Source: Hafnia paralvei ATCC 29927 (GTDB taxonomy: Bacteria > Pseudomonadota > Gammaproteobacteria > Enterobacterales > Enterobacteriaceae). Taken from it: a DNA stretch of 64,000 bases. The stretch is from contig NZ_LXET01000016.1 in assembly GCF_001655005.1 (NCBI RefSeq), positions 1-64,000 on the forward strand, in the 5' to 3' direction. The notes under the pieces are model-generated. The model saw only the letters and a list, made by a program, of their open reading frames with translations, ran no database searches and was not told the DNA's origin. The position numbers and the translations under genes are program-made. Every line of letters starts with the position of its first letter. Position 1 is the stretch's first letter. Positions 24,956 to 34,646 of this stretch are shown one piece after another.

Positions 24956-25408
24956 TTATTCGCCATAGACCGCGTTTAAGTTTTCGTTGGTGCTGCGTGA
25001 ATTTGTCTCAGGCGCGCTTAAAGCGCCACAGCGATAGTTGTGTCCACCGAGAGAAAGCAAATAATTACCGGTTTTGTCCGCACCCCAAAATATAGGGGCG
25101 CTTGAAGCCGCCGTTTGTTTAACCAGCTCATATTTATTCGCTTTAGTGTCATACCAAACGGGCACATATTGAGAATACTTACGATAGTTAATAAAACCAT
25201 GCTGTGAATAGAAATAATCCCAGGATTTAGTTTTATGATTAATCAACCCAATCACGGCATGACCACTATCGACGTCTCGCACCGTCAGGCTGATATTCTT
25301 GCCACATTTCTGGCGTTCAATGGGCGTACTCGTATCGGATTCGCTAGCGCTGGCGAACAGCGGAAGCCCAACTAAAAGGGACAGCAGCACGGGTTTTATC
25401 GTGATCAT
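24956..25408 (-). CDS. Unrecognised small secreted protein with two cysteines
   Basis: Protein of 150 residues with a signal peptide (MITIKPVLLSLLVGLPLFASA, cleavage near 21). The mature part has exactly two cysteines, C35 and C127, each followed by Gly (KCGKN, YRCGA), which could form a disulfide joining the ends of a compact beta-rich domain; several Tyr/Trp residues lie between (SWDYFYS, YVPVWYD, IFWG). The ATG at 25408 has GAGG upstream. A 34-residue extension further upstream has no signal-like character and is rejected. No family is recognised. The size and cysteine layout resemble small periplasmic inhibitor or binding proteins, but this is only a structural impression. Confidence 0.7.
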   Translation of the reverse strand: MITIKPVLLSLLVGLPLFASASESDTSTPIERQKCGKNISLTVRDVDSGHAVIGLINHKTKSWDYFYSQHGFINYRKYSQYVPVWYDTKANKYELVKQTAASSAPIFWGADKTGNYLLSLGGHNYRCGALSAPETNSRSTNENLNAVYGE

Positions 25409-25608
25409 CAGGATCAACCTCAAGGATGAAAACAGCTTCTGGAAGAGATATTTTGTCCAGAAACGGATATTTTGCCGCGAGATGCTGATATGTCTGGCGA
25501 AAAAACACAATACGTTATTTTCATACTGTTACTATTATTACTAATACTATCTGAGTTTGCTTTAATTCATCCCCCCATTTTTTATTTTCAGCGTTAAAAA
25601 CGGCTACC

Positions 25609-25615
25609 TACCCCT
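25609..25615 (+). promoter_or_regulatory. Distal NarL heptamer of narG
   Basis: TACCCCT fits the NarL heptamer TACYYMT. Measured from the start site predicted by the FNR box, its centre is near -196, the position of the key NarL site of E. coli narG. Confidence 0.6.
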
Positions 25616-25759
25616 AAATAGTCTTCCACCTCAAATTTTACTCAACAAAATCTCAATGTTTTAAATTAATCTTTATTTTTCATATAAATAAATGATTTTT
25701 GCGTTGTTATCCTTTGGTGGTATTTCACCCAACCTGACGTTATGACCTCCCATTCTGCC

Positions 25760-25773
25760 TTGATCGCAATCAA
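25760..25773 (+). promoter_or_regulatory. FNR box of narGHJI
   Basis: TTGATCGCAATCAA is a perfect FNR site, centred at 25766.5. It should activate narG under anaerobiosis from a start near 25808. Confidence 0.92.
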
Positions 25774-25880
25774 GTTCCGCGCGCGTAACGGTCGGTAGGC
25801 TGAGCCCAATCTGAGCAATGCATCATGCATATTTCACAATAATGACAGGGGCTTTAATCCCCGTACTAGGAGAACTCCGG

Positions 25881-28800
25881 ATGAGCAAATTTCTTGACCG
25901 GTTCCGTTATTTCAAACAGAAAGGTGAAACGTTCGCTGACGGCCACGGCCAAGAATGGAACGTAAACCGTGACTGGGAAGACGGATACCGTAGCCGCTGG
26001 CAGCATGACAAAATCGTTCGTTCTACCCATGGGGTAAACTGCACAGGTTCATGCAGCTGGAAGATTTACGTCAAGAATGGCCTAGTCACTTGGGAAACCC
26101 AGCAGACGGACTATCCTCGTACACGCCCTGATTTGCCAAACCATGAACCTCGTGGATGCCCACGCGGTGCAAGCTACTCTTGGTATCTGTATAGCGCTAA
26201 CCGCGTGAAATACCCCATGATGCGTAAGCGCCTGATGAAGCTTTGGCGTGAAGCAAAAGCACAGCATAGCGATCCGGTAGATGCATGGGCTTCTATCGTC
26301 AGCGACAGCGAAAAGGCGAAAGAATATAAGCAGGCGCGAGGCCGCGGTGGTTTCGTGCGTTCTAGCTGGAAAGAGGTCAACGAGCTGATTGCGGCGTCTA
26401 ACGTTTACACCGCCAAACAGTATGGTCCAGACCGTATTATCGGCTTCTCACCGATTCCGGCGATGTCGATGGTTTCCTATGCCGCTGGTGCTCGCTATCT
26501 GTCGCTGATCGGCGGCGTATGCTTGAGCTTCTATGACTGGTACTGTGATTTGCCACCGGCATCACCGATGACTTGGGGCGAGCAGACCGACGTTCCTGAA
26601 TCTGCTGATTGGTATAACTCTTCTTATATCATCGCATGGGGCTCGAATGTTCCACAGACGCGTACTCCTGATGCGCACTTTTTTACCGAAGTTCGTTACA
26701 AGGGAACCAAAACCGTAGCGGTGACACCAGACTACGCAGAAATTGCCAAACTTTGCGATCAGTGGCTTAACCCTAAACAGGGCACCGACAGTGCGATGGC
26801 GCTGGCGATGGGGCACGTGATCTTGAAAGAGTTCCACGTACAACGTCAGACAGAATACTTTGCCGATTATGTGCGTACATACACCGATATGCCAATGCTG
26901 GTGCTGTTGGAACCGCGCGAGGGTGGATATTATGCGGCTGGCCGTATGCTGCGTGCCTCAGATTTGGTTGATGGTCTAGGCCAGGAAAATAACCCTGAAT
27001 GGAAAACCGTGGCAATTAACCAAAATGGCGAACTGACCGCTCCACAGGGTTCTATCGGTTATCGCTGGGGCGAAAAAGGCAAATGGAACTTAGAACAACG
27101 CGATGGCACCAGCGGTGAAGAGATTAAGCTACAGCTCAGTCTGCTGGATAATTATGACGAGCTTGCTGAAGTTGGCTTCCCTTACTTTGGTGGTATCAAA
27201 ACCGGTGAGAGCGATCCGTTTAACAGCGTTGAACTGCAGGACATTCTGCTGCATAAACTGCCGGTAAAACGCCTTCAGTTAGCCGATGGTTCAAGTGCCT
27301 TAGTGACCAGCGTATATGATCTAACGTTAGCCAACTATGGCATTGAGCGCGGCTTAAACGATGACAACTGCGCGCAGAGCTATGACGATGTGAAAGCCTA
27401 TTCTCCTGCGTGGGCTGAATTGGTCACCGGCGTAAGCAAAGAAAACATCGTACGTATTGCGCGTGAGTTTGCACAAAACGCAGAAAAAACGCGCGGACGC
27501 TCGATGATTATCGTGGGTGCCGGTGTCAACCACTGGTACCACATGGATATGACCTATCGCGGTCTTATCAATATGCTGATTTTCTGTGGTTGCGTAGGCC
27601 AGAGCGGCGGCGGTTGGGCTCACTATGTTGGACAAGAAAAACTGCGTCCGCAAACTGGCTGGACCCCACTGGCGTTTGGCCTAGATTGGCAGCGTCCACC
27701 GCGCCACATGAATAGCACCTCATTCTTCTATAACCATTCAAGCCAATGGCGTTATGAAACGGTGGGTACCGAAGAGCTGTTATCGCCAATGGCGGATAAA
27801 ACCCGATTCAGCGCCAGCCTGATTGATCTGAACGTGCGCGCCGAACGTATGGGTTGGTTGCCATCAGCACCACAGTTGGGAACTAACCCGCTGCACATTG
27901 CCGAGCAGGCACGCGCGGCAGGGATGTCTCCGGTTGATTACACGGTAAAAAGCCTGAAAGACGGTTCAATTCGATTTGCTGCTGAGCAGCCTGACGATGA
28001 GAAAAACTTCCCACGTAATCTGTTTGTATGGCGTTCCAATCTGTTGGGGTCTTCCGGTAAAGGGCATGAGTATATGCTCAAATATTTGCTGGGTACTGAA
28101 CATGGAATTCAGGGGCAGGATTTGGGGCAGCCGGGTGGCGTCAAGCCTGAAGACGTCGATTGGAAAGACAACGGCGCTGAAGGCAAGTTGGATCTGGTGG
28201 TGACGCTGGATTTCCGCATGTCGAGCACCTGTTTATACTCGGATATCGTGCTGCCAACGGCAACATGGTATGAAAAAGACGACATGAATACGTCGGATAT
28301 GCATCCGTTTATTCATCCATTGTCTGCCGCCGTCGATCCTGCTTGGGAATCTAAAAGCGACTGGGAAATCTATAAAGGTATCGCCGACGCGTTTTCGCGC
28401 CTGTGTGAAGGGCATCTGGGTAAAGAAACCGATATTGTCACCTTACCTATTCAGCACGATTCTGCCGCAGAGTTGGCTCAGCCGTTTGGCGTGAAGGATT
28501 GGAAAAAAGGCGAATGCGACCTAATTCCAGGGCAAACCGCGCCGCACATTATCGCAGTGGAGCGTGATTACCCAAATACCTATGCACGCTTCACGTCTCT
28601 CGGCCCATTAATGGATACGCTAGGCAACGGTGGTAAAGGCATCAGTTGGAACACACAGACTGAGGTCGATTTCCTCAAACAGCTGAACTACACCCAGCCA
28701 GACGGCGCAGCAGCCGGTCGCCCTAAAATTGAAACGGCCATTGATGCTGCGGAAGTCATTCTGTCGTTAGCCCCTGAAACTAACGGTCAAGTTGCGGTGA

Positions 28801-29657
28801 AAGCATGGCAGGCCTTAAGCAATATTACGGGTCGTGACCATACACATCTGGCGTTAAACAAGGAAGACGAGAAAATTCGCTTCCGCGATATTCAGGCGCA
28901 ACCACGCAAAATTATCTCTAGCCCAACATGGTCTGGCTTAGAAGACGAACATGTATCTTACAACGCCTGCTACACCAACGTTCACGAGCTCATTCCTTGG
29001 CGTACGCTGAGTGGCCGCCAGCAGCTGTATCAGGATCATGAGTGGATGCGTGCCTTTGGTGAAAGCCTACTGGTATATCGTCCGCCTATCGATACTCGCG
29101 CCGCGGCGCCGGTCATGGGGAAAACGCCGAATGGTAATAAAGAAAAAGCGTTGAACTTCCTGACGCCACACCAGAAATGGGGGATCCACTCTACTTACAG
29201 CGACAACCTGTTGATGCTGACCTTAGGCCGCGGTGGCCCAATTGTTTGGCTGAGTGAAGATGATGCCAAAGAATTAGGTATCGAGGATAACGATTGGATT
29301 GAAGCCTTTAACGCCAACGGCGCGCTGACTGCGCGTGCGGTGGTCAGCCAGCGTGTTCCTGCGGGTATGACCATGATGTACCACGCGCAAGAACGTATTG
29401 TGAATATTCCGGGCTCGGAAATCACTAGCCAGCGAGGGGGAATTCATAACTCCGTGACACGTATTTCACCGAAGCCGACACACATGATTGGCGGCTACGC
29501 TCAACTGGCCTACGGCTTTAACTACTATGGCACCGTCGGCTCTAACCGCGATGAGTTTGTCGTGGTACGTAAGATGAATCGTATCGACTGGTTAGACGAT
29601 GAAGGTAACGATTACACGCAAGATCAAAAGGATAGCCAGCAGGAGAAGGCCAAATGA
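25881..29657 (+). CDS. narG: Respiratory nitrate reductase alpha subunit NarG
   Basis: Molybdenum bis-MGD subunit of 1258 residues that reduces nitrate to nitrite at the cytoplasmic face of the inner membrane. The FS0 [4Fe-4S] cluster ligands are visible: H50, C54, C58 (HGVNCTGSCSW) and C93 (RGCPRGASY). The Mo-ligand aspartate lies in the YDWYCDLPPASP/SADWYNSSY region, about 220. The sequence follows E. coli NarG (1247 residues) closely to the end. The true start at 25881 (MSKFLDRFRYF) follows AGGAG; an upstream in-frame start at 25818 would begin in the leader. The stop overlaps the narH start (ATGA). Confidence 0.98.
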   Translation: MSKFLDRFRYFKQKGETFADGHGQEWNVNRDWEDGYRSRWQHDKIVRSTHGVNCTGSCSWKIYVKNGLVTWETQQTDYPRTRPDLPNHEPRGCPRGASYSWYLYSANRVKYPMMRKRLMKLWREAKAQHSDPVDAWASIVSDSEKAKEYKQARGRGGFVRSSWKEVNELIAASNVYTAKQYGPDRIIGFSPIPAMSMVSYAAGARYLSLIGGVCLSFYDWYCDLPPASPMTWGEQTDVPESADWYNSSYIIAWGSNVPQTRTPDAHFFTEVRYKGTKTVAVTPDYAEIAKLCDQWLNPKQGTDSAMALAMGHVILKEFHVQRQTEYFADYVRTYTDMPMLVLLEPREGGYYAAGRMLRASDLVDGLGQENNPEWKTVAINQNGELTAPQGSIGYRWGEKGKWNLEQRDGTSGEEIKLQLSLLDNYDELAEVGFPYFGGIKTGESDPFNSVELQDILLHKLPVKRLQLADGSSALVTSVYDLTLANYGIERGLNDDNCAQSYDDVKAYSPAWAELVTGVSKENIVRIAREFAQNAEKTRGRSMIIVGAGVNHWYHMDMTYRGLINMLIFCGCVGQSGGGWAHYVGQEKLRPQTGWTPLAFGLDWQRPPRHMNSTSFFYNHSSQWRYETVGTEELLSPMADKTRFSASLIDLNVRAERMGWLPSAPQLGTNPLHIAEQARAAGMSPVDYTVKSLKDGSIRFAAEQPDDEKNFPRNLFVWRSNLLGSSGKGHEYMLKYLLGTEHGIQGQDLGQPGGVKPEDVDWKDNGAEGKLDLVVTLDFRMSSTCLYSDIVLPTATWYEKDDMNTSDMHPFIHPLSAAVDPAWESKSDWEIYKGIADAFSRLCEGHLGKETDIVTLPIQHDSAAELAQPFGVKDWKKGECDLIPGQTAPHIIAVERDYPNTYARFTSLGPLMDTLGNGGKGISWNTQTEVDFLKQLNYTQPDGAAAGRPKIETAIDAAEVILSLAPETNGQVAVKAWQALSNITGRDHTHLALNKEDEKIRFRDIQAQPRKIISSPTWSGLEDEHVSYNACYTNVHELIPWRTLSGRQQLYQDHEWMRAFGESLLVYRPPIDTRAAAPVMGKTPNGNKEKALNFLTPHQKWGIHSTYSDNLLMLTLGRGGPIVWLSEDDAKELGIEDNDWIEAFNANGALTARAVVSQRVPAGMTMMYHAQERIVNIPGSEITSQRGGIHNSVTRISPKPTHMIGGYAQLAYGFNYYGTVGSNRDEFVVVRKMNRIDWLDDEGNDYTQDQKDSQQEKAK

Positions 29658-31213
29658 AAATCCGTTCTCAAGTCGGTATGGTGCTAAATCTCGATAAATG
29701 TATTGGCTGCCATACGTGTTCTGTGACCTGTAAAAATGTTTGGACTAGCCGTGAGGGCACCGAATATGCCTGGTTCAACAACGTTGAAAGCAAACCGGGC
29801 GTTGGCTATCCCCACAACTGGGAAGATCAGGAAAAGTGGAAGGGCGGCTGGATCCGTAAGATCAACGGTAAACTCGAACCACGCATGGGGAACCGCGTTG
29901 GTTTACTGTCTAAAATCTTCGCCAACCCTGATGTTCCGGGTTTAGACGATTATTACGAACCGTTTGATTACGATTATCATCATCTGCAAAACGCACCAGA
30001 AAGCAAACATCAGCCCATTGCGCGCCCGCGTTCACTGATCACCGGTCAGCGCATGAAGAAAATCGAAAATGGTCCGAACTGGGACGATATTCTGGGCGGT
30101 GAGTTTGAAAAACGCGCTAAAGACCAGAATTTCGCCAACATGCAAAAAGAGATGTATGGTCAGTTCGAAAACACTTTCATGATGTATTTGCCGCGCCTAT
30201 GTGAACACTGCCTGAATCCGGCTTGTGTTGCGACCTGCCCGAGTGGTGCGATTTACAAGCGTTCAGAAGACGGCATTGTATTGATTGATCAAGATAAATG
30301 CCGCGGTTGGCGCATGTGTTTGACCGGCTGTCCATACAAGAAAATTTACTTTAACTGGAAGAGTGGCAAATCGGAGAAGTGCATCTTCTGTTATCCACGC
30401 ATTGAATCCGGACAGCCAACGATCTGCTCTGAAACGTGCGTGGGGCGTATTCGTTACTTGGGCGTATTGCTATATGACGCAGATAAGATTGCCGATGCCG
30501 CTTCAGCAGAGAATGAGCAGGATTTGTATCAGCGTCAGTTGGATATTTTCCTCGACCCTAACGATCCCGCAGTAATCGAACAGGCGCTGAAAGATGGCGT
30601 GCCGCAGGACGTGATTGAATCAGCCCAGAAATCGCCGGTGTACAAAATGGCGATGGATTGGAAACTCGCTCTGCCATTGCATCCTGAATATCGTACGCTG
30701 CCGATGGTCTGGTATGTGCCGCCGTTGTCGCCCATTCAGTCGGCGGCGGATGCTGGAGCGTTGCCACATTCTGGCGTGCTGCCTGATGTCGAAAGTCTGC
30801 GCATTCCCGTCCAGTATCTTGCCAACTTATTAACCGCAGGTGATACCGCGCCGGTGTTGCTGGCGTTAAAACGCATGTTGGCTATGCGTCATTTCAAACG
30901 GGCTGAAACCGTGGACGGCGTCACCGACACCAGCGCGTTGGAGCAGGTGGGGTTAACTGAGGTTCAGGCACAAGAGATGTATCGCTATTTGGCAATCGCC
31001 AACTATGAAGATCGCTTTGTGATCCCATCAAGTCATCGTGAACAGGCTCGCGAGGCCTTCCCTGAAAGTAAGGGCTGTGGTTTCAGCTTTGGTGATGGCT
31101 GTCATGGTAGTGATACCACGTTTAATTTGTTTAATAGCCGCCGTATTGATGCCATTGACGTGACGCAGAAAACGCCGCGTGATGCGGATATTCATGGGGA
31201 GAAACGCTCATGA
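29654..31213 (+). CDS. narH: Respiratory nitrate reductase beta subunit NarH
   Basis: Iron-sulfur subunit of 519 residues carrying electrons from NarI to NarG. Cysteine groups: C16, C19, C22, C26 (CIGCHTCSVTC); CEHCLNPACVATC; DKCRGWRMCLTGC, where tryptophan replaces one cysteine, giving the [3Fe-4S] cluster; and CIFCYPRIESGQPTICSETC. This is the standard four-cluster pattern. Overlaps narG and narJ by four bases at each side, so the operon is tightly coupled. Length is near the usual 512. Confidence 0.98.
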   Translation: MKIRSQVGMVLNLDKCIGCHTCSVTCKNVWTSREGTEYAWFNNVESKPGVGYPHNWEDQEKWKGGWIRKINGKLEPRMGNRVGLLSKIFANPDVPGLDDYYEPFDYDYHHLQNAPESKHQPIARPRSLITGQRMKKIENGPNWDDILGGEFEKRAKDQNFANMQKEMYGQFENTFMMYLPRLCEHCLNPACVATCPSGAIYKRSEDGIVLIDQDKCRGWRMCLTGCPYKKIYFNWKSGKSEKCIFCYPRIESGQPTICSETCVGRIRYLGVLLYDADKIADAASAENEQDLYQRQLDIFLDPNDPAVIEQALKDGVPQDVIESAQKSPVYKMAMDWKLALPLHPEYRTLPMVWYVPPLSPIQSAADAGALPHSGVLPDVESLRIPVQYLANLLTAGDTAPVLLALKRMLAMRHFKRAETVDGVTDTSALEQVGLTEVQAQEMYRYLAIANYEDRFVIPSSHREQAREAFPESKGCGFSFGDGCHGSDTTFNLFNSRRIDAIDVTQKTPRDADIHGEKRS

Positions 31214-31932
31214 TAACGCTACGCATTGTGGCTCGTCTGCTGGATTATCCCGATGAAGCCCTATGGGAAAACCAGCAGGAGCTGATCGCCGCGCTGGATG
31301 ATGCGAATGAGTTAGCGCTGGCGCAATCTGCTCAGTTGATGGCTTACATCCGTGACTTCACAAGCCATGATCTGATGGATGTACAGGCGCAGTACTGTGA
31401 GCTCTTCGATCGCGGGCGTGCCACCTCATTACTGTTGTTTGAGCATGTGCACGGTGAGTCTCGAGATCGCGGTCAGGCGATGGTTGATTTGATGGCGCAA
31501 TATAGCGCGGCAGGTTTAGAGATCGATAGCCGCGAGTTGCCGGACTTTTTGCCAATGTATCTCGAGTTCCTCGCGAGTCGCGATCGTGAAACGGCGCGCC
31601 AAGGTTTACTGGATATTGTGCCAATTCTTGCGTTGCTGGGCGCGCGTTTGAAAGATCGCCAAAGCCACTACGCGACGCTATTTGATCTGTTGCTAGCGGT
31701 TTCAGGCACTCATGTTGAAAGTGAACAGCTTAGCGACAAAGTGGCTCAGGAAGCACGGGACGATACTCCAGCTGCATTGGATGCCGTGTGGGAAGAGGAA
31801 CAAGTGAAGTTTCTTGGTGAGGAAGGCTGCGCTTCGGCACAGCAAAATGCACATCAACGTCGCTTTGTCGGAGCCGTAGCGCCGCAGTACCTCAGTTTGG
31901 ACGCCACGCCGGTGGCAGGAGAACGTCAATGA
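31210..31932 (+). CDS. narJ: Nitrate reductase molybdenum cofactor assembly chaperone NarJ
   Basis: Cytoplasmic all-helical chaperone of 240 residues (TorD/NarJ family) that binds the NarG N-terminus and oversees cofactor insertion and membrane attachment; it is not part of the final enzyme. The family region around AQYCELFDRGRATSLLLFEHVHGESRDRGQAM-type residues (about 57-87) is clear and is followed by LPDFLPMYLEFLA. The C-terminus is acidic, then low-complexity, as usual. Overlaps narH and narI by four bases. Confidence 0.96.
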   Translation: MITLRIVARLLDYPDEALWENQQELIAALDDANELALAQSAQLMAYIRDFTSHDLMDVQAQYCELFDRGRATSLLLFEHVHGESRDRGQAMVDLMAQYSAAGLEIDSRELPDFLPMYLEFLASRDRETARQGLLDIVPILALLGARLKDRQSHYATLFDLLLAVSGTHVESEQLSDKVAQEARDDTPAALDAVWEEEQVKFLGEEGCASAQQNAHQRRFVGAVAPQYLSLDATPVAGERQ

Positions 31933-32606
31933 ATTATCTCAACCAGTTCTTTTTTGATATTTATCCCTACATGGCAGGCGCCATTTTTATTATTGGCAGT
32001 TGGATACGTTATGACTATGGTCAATATAGCTGGCGTGCGGGCTCTAGCCAAATGTTGGATAAAAAGGGAATGCGTCTGGCTTCTAACCTATTCCATATTG
32101 GGATTTTAGGTATCTTCGCTGGGCATTTTCTTGGCATGCTGACGCCGCATTGGATGTATGAGTCGTTTCTCCCTGTGCCGGTTAAGCAGAAAATGGCGAT
32201 GTTTGCAGGTGGTGCATGTGGTGTGATGATGTTGATTGGCGGCGTAATGCTATTGAAGCGTCGTTTAACTAACCCACGCGTACGCGCGACCTCAAGCGTT
32301 GGCGATATTCTTATTTTGACGCTGCTGGTGGTGCAAGTATGCTTGGGACTGCTGACGATTCCGTTCTCTGCTCAACATATGGACGGCAGCGAAATGATGA
32401 AGCTGGTGGCATGGGCACAGTCAATTGTGACCTTCCACGCAGGGGCGGCTGAGCACTTAGAGGGCGTAGCACTCATCTTCAAGCTGCATATCGTATTGGG
32501 ACTTACGCTATTTGTGCTATTTCCATTCTGCCGTTTAGTGCACATCTGGAGTGTTCCCGTGGAGTATTTAACGCGTCGGTACCAAATCGTTCGTCATCGT
32601 CATTGA
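31929..32606 (+). CDS. narI: Respiratory nitrate reductase gamma subunit NarI (cytochrome b)
   Basis: Membrane subunit of 225 residues with five transmembrane helices and two b hemes that oxidises quinol at the periplasmic side. The heme ligands H56 and H66 (LFHIGILGIFAGHF) and H187 and H205 (KLHIVLG, LVHIWSVP) are at exactly the E. coli positions, as is the length. Last gene of narGHJI, followed by a strong terminator. Confidence 0.98.
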   Translation: MNYLNQFFFDIYPYMAGAIFIIGSWIRYDYGQYSWRAGSSQMLDKKGMRLASNLFHIGILGIFAGHFLGMLTPHWMYESFLPVPVKQKMAMFAGGACGVMMLIGGVMLLKRRLTNPRVRATSSVGDILILTLLVVQVCLGLLTIPFSAQHMDGSEMMKLVAWAQSIVTFHAGAAEHLEGVALIFKLHIVLGLTLFVLFPFCRLVHIWSVPVEYLTRRYQIVRHRH

Positions 32607-32622
32607 TATTTTGAGTTTTAAC

Positions 32623-32660
32623 AAGCCTCGTATCTCATTAAGAACACGAGGCTTTTTTTT
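32623..32660 (+). terminator. Rho-independent terminator of narGHJI
   Basis: AAGCCTCGT pairs perfectly with ACGAGGCTT over a 14-base loop and is followed by a run of T residues. Begins 17 bases after narI. Confidence 0.92.
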
Positions 32661-32831
32661 ATCTCTTATAAAACTTCGTGACTTTCGCTCATTGCTCTTG
32701 CTATGTAGCCTCATTTAGTTGTTTATAATAACTTAACAAGGCATGTAGCGCTGGTTAATGGATTTAATTTAATTATCAATTAGGATGAAAACAATCAAAT
32801 TAATGATCATTTAAATAAGAGCATATTCTTT

Positions 32832-33788
32832 ATGGCTGAGCGCAACGAACGTAATTCACTTAGTAAAATTAAGGTTTTTGACCTTAACCTATTAACCATT
32901 TTCGAAATGGTCTTTATCCATTCCAGTGTCAGTAATGCAGCCGCCTCTTTAGGAATGACGCCTTCTGCAGTGAGCCAGTCGCTACAAAAATTGCGTAATC
33001 ACTTCTCTGATCCTTTGTTTATTCGAGAAGGCAAAGGGATTTCACCAACCACCGTAGCGGCGAATTTACATGAGCAACTGGCTCAGAGTATGGGGCAGTT
33101 AAATAAAGCAATTAACCCAACGCCTGATATGGCTCTTAAAACTAAATTTGTGGTTTACGCACCGCCTTTTATGAGTATGGCGTTGTTACCTACCGTGGTA
33201 CGTAGTTTACAAAATGACGGCATGGATTATGAAATTGTGCATTACAGCTCTTACACCCAGCGTAGTAGTACAGAAGAGCTACTCAATTTTCGCAAAGCCG
33301 ATATTATTTTTAGTCCAAGCCCTTATGTGAGCTTCTCGACGGTCTGTACGCCATGTTCTGTAGAACCGATGGCTGTTATTTGCCGCAATGATCATCCACG
33401 TGTTGGCGATACGCTAACTAAACTTGATGTTGCCAATGAGCGTTTTACCTCGATGAATTTGGATGATGCTGAAGTGTTAACCCATAAGGTGATGTTGAAC
33501 GAAGTTTTAGGTGAACGTCATTTTCTATTTTCGAGTAACTCTATGCTGGGGATTATTAGCGTGGTTGAAAATACCGATGCTATCGGTGTCGTTCCACAAA
33601 GTTTATTAGATCGTTTTGGCTCATCATTCAAAGTTCGCTCGCTAAAAACCGAGTTTGAGATGTTAAAAACTACGATTTATATGATTTATAATAAAAGCTC
33701 TCTGCAAAATCGCGCCTTTACGCATATGTTGGATCGTTTAAAGAGAGAGATCCCTACAGCGTTGTTAAATAGGCCAGAAGATAACTAA
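32832..33788 (+). CDS. LysR-family transcriptional regulator (LeuO/YbeF-like)
   Basis: Protein of 318 residues with an N-terminal winged helix-turn-helix (FDLNLLTIFEMVFIHSSVSN, then AAASLGMTPSAVSQSLQKLR, about 17-55, and DPLFIREGKGISPT) and a C-terminal LysR substrate-binding domain. The DLNLLTIFE opening and DPLFIR(E/K)G are typical of the LeuO/NodD/YbeF branch. The ligand and targets are unknown. It lies alone between narI and convergent rspR, with a 220-base AT-rich upstream region. It could control the neighbouring sugar-acid locus or something unlinked; position alone does not decide. Confidence 0.85.
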   Translation: MAERNERNSLSKIKVFDLNLLTIFEMVFIHSSVSNAAASLGMTPSAVSQSLQKLRNHFSDPLFIREGKGISPTTVAANLHEQLAQSMGQLNKAINPTPDMALKTKFVVYAPPFMSMALLPTVVRSLQNDGMDYEIVHYSSYTQRSSTEELLNFRKADIIFSPSPYVSFSTVCTPCSVEPMAVICRNDHPRVGDTLTKLDVANERFTSMNLDDAEVLTHKVMLNEVLGERHFLFSSNSMLGIISVVENTDAIGVVPQSLLDRFGSSFKVRSLKTEFEMLKTTIYMIYNKSSLQNRAFTHMLDRLKREIPTALLNRPEDN

Positions 33789-33824
33789 GTCTGCGACTAA
33801 GGCGTTATATTCCTAACGGTTATT

Positions 33825-34532
33825 CTATAAATTTTCTTGTGCGAACCAATCCTGATTCTGCTGTTCGATTGGTGTGATGGTGTGGATCATTTCTTGAAGA
33901 TGCACTAACACAGCCTTTTCAGCGGACTCTGGATTGTGATCGGCAATTGCCTGATAGATTTTTTCATGCTGGGTAATCAGACTTTCAGGAGGGGATACCT
34001 TACTGAGAGTGAGAAAACGAACCCGATCCATCGTCGCTTTGATATTTTCAATGGTTTCCCATGCTAGCGGGCAATCGGCTATTTCCGTTAATAGCTGGTG
34101 AAATTGGTCATCAAGCGCGAGAAACTCGCTGGTTTGATTGTGCAGAGCGGCCAACTTTTGTCGACTAATATTGTGTTCCAGCATCAGCAACTGTTCTGCT
34201 GTGGCTAACTCAGCGGCTCGCCGAGCAATACTGCACTCAATGGCACTGCGGATAAAACGTCCGTCAGCAACGCGTTTCACGGAGATCTTCTGCACGAAAG
34301 TGCCACGCTGAGGCAAGATTTGTACTAAGCCATTTTCAGCTAATTTGATAAATGCCTCTCGTACCGGCTGGCGTGACACATTGAAACGGGTCGATATTTC
34401 CTTTTCTGACAGCAAGGTACCCGGCGGGATCGTGCATTCAACGATGTCTTTACGCAGGTAGCGATAGATTTGCTGATTGACTGGCAAGTTGCCATTTAGG
34501 TCATAATTTTGCTGCGGAGTATGCATTGACAT
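33825..34532 (-). CDS. rspR: GntR-family (FCD) regulator RspR of the rsp/mannonate locus
   Basis: Regulator of 235 residues: N-terminal winged helix-turn-helix (NQQIYRYLRKDIVECTIPPGTLLSEKEI, then FNVSRQPVREAFIKLAENGLVQILPQRGTFV, about 18-80) and a C-terminal FCD ligand domain with metal-binding residues (LDDQFHQLL, DH.P near the end). The sequence follows E. coli RspR (YdfH), including DRVRFLTLSKVSPPE. RspR represses rspAB there. Here it is the last gene of a minus-strand set rspA-rspB-transporters-dehydrogenases-rspR, 155 bases after the previous gene, consistent with control of the whole set. Confidence 0.88.
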   Translation of the reverse strand: MSMHTPQQNYDLNGNLPVNQQIYRYLRKDIVECTIPPGTLLSEKEISTRFNVSRQPVREAFIKLAENGLVQILPQRGTFVQKISVKRVADGRFIRSAIECSIARRAAELATAEQLLMLEHNISRQKLAALHNQTSEFLALDDQFHQLLTEIADCPLAWETIENIKATMDRVRFLTLSKVSPPESLITQHEKIYQAIADHNPESAEKAVLVHLQEMIHTITPIEQQNQDWFAQENL

Positions 34533-34646
34533 GCGTATGGCGTCATTTTGTATTTAAGGGGGAAGTCGCATCAGTCTAGCATAAGTTTGCTAAAGATTTG
34601 CCGTTGCTGATACAGGGATTTAGCGAGAATGAATCGCTTGGATCAT

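Larger units (their letters stand above)
25409..25880 (+). promoter_or_regulatory. narGHJI regulatory region
   Basis: 472 bases without a gene. An A/T-rich stretch (about 25550-25710) separates a distal NarL heptamer at 25609-25615 from an FNR box at 25760-25773, the layout of the E. coli narG promoter, where IHF bends the DNA between the two. The start of transcription is predicted near 25808, leaving a leader of about 73 bases before narG. Confidence 0.8.
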
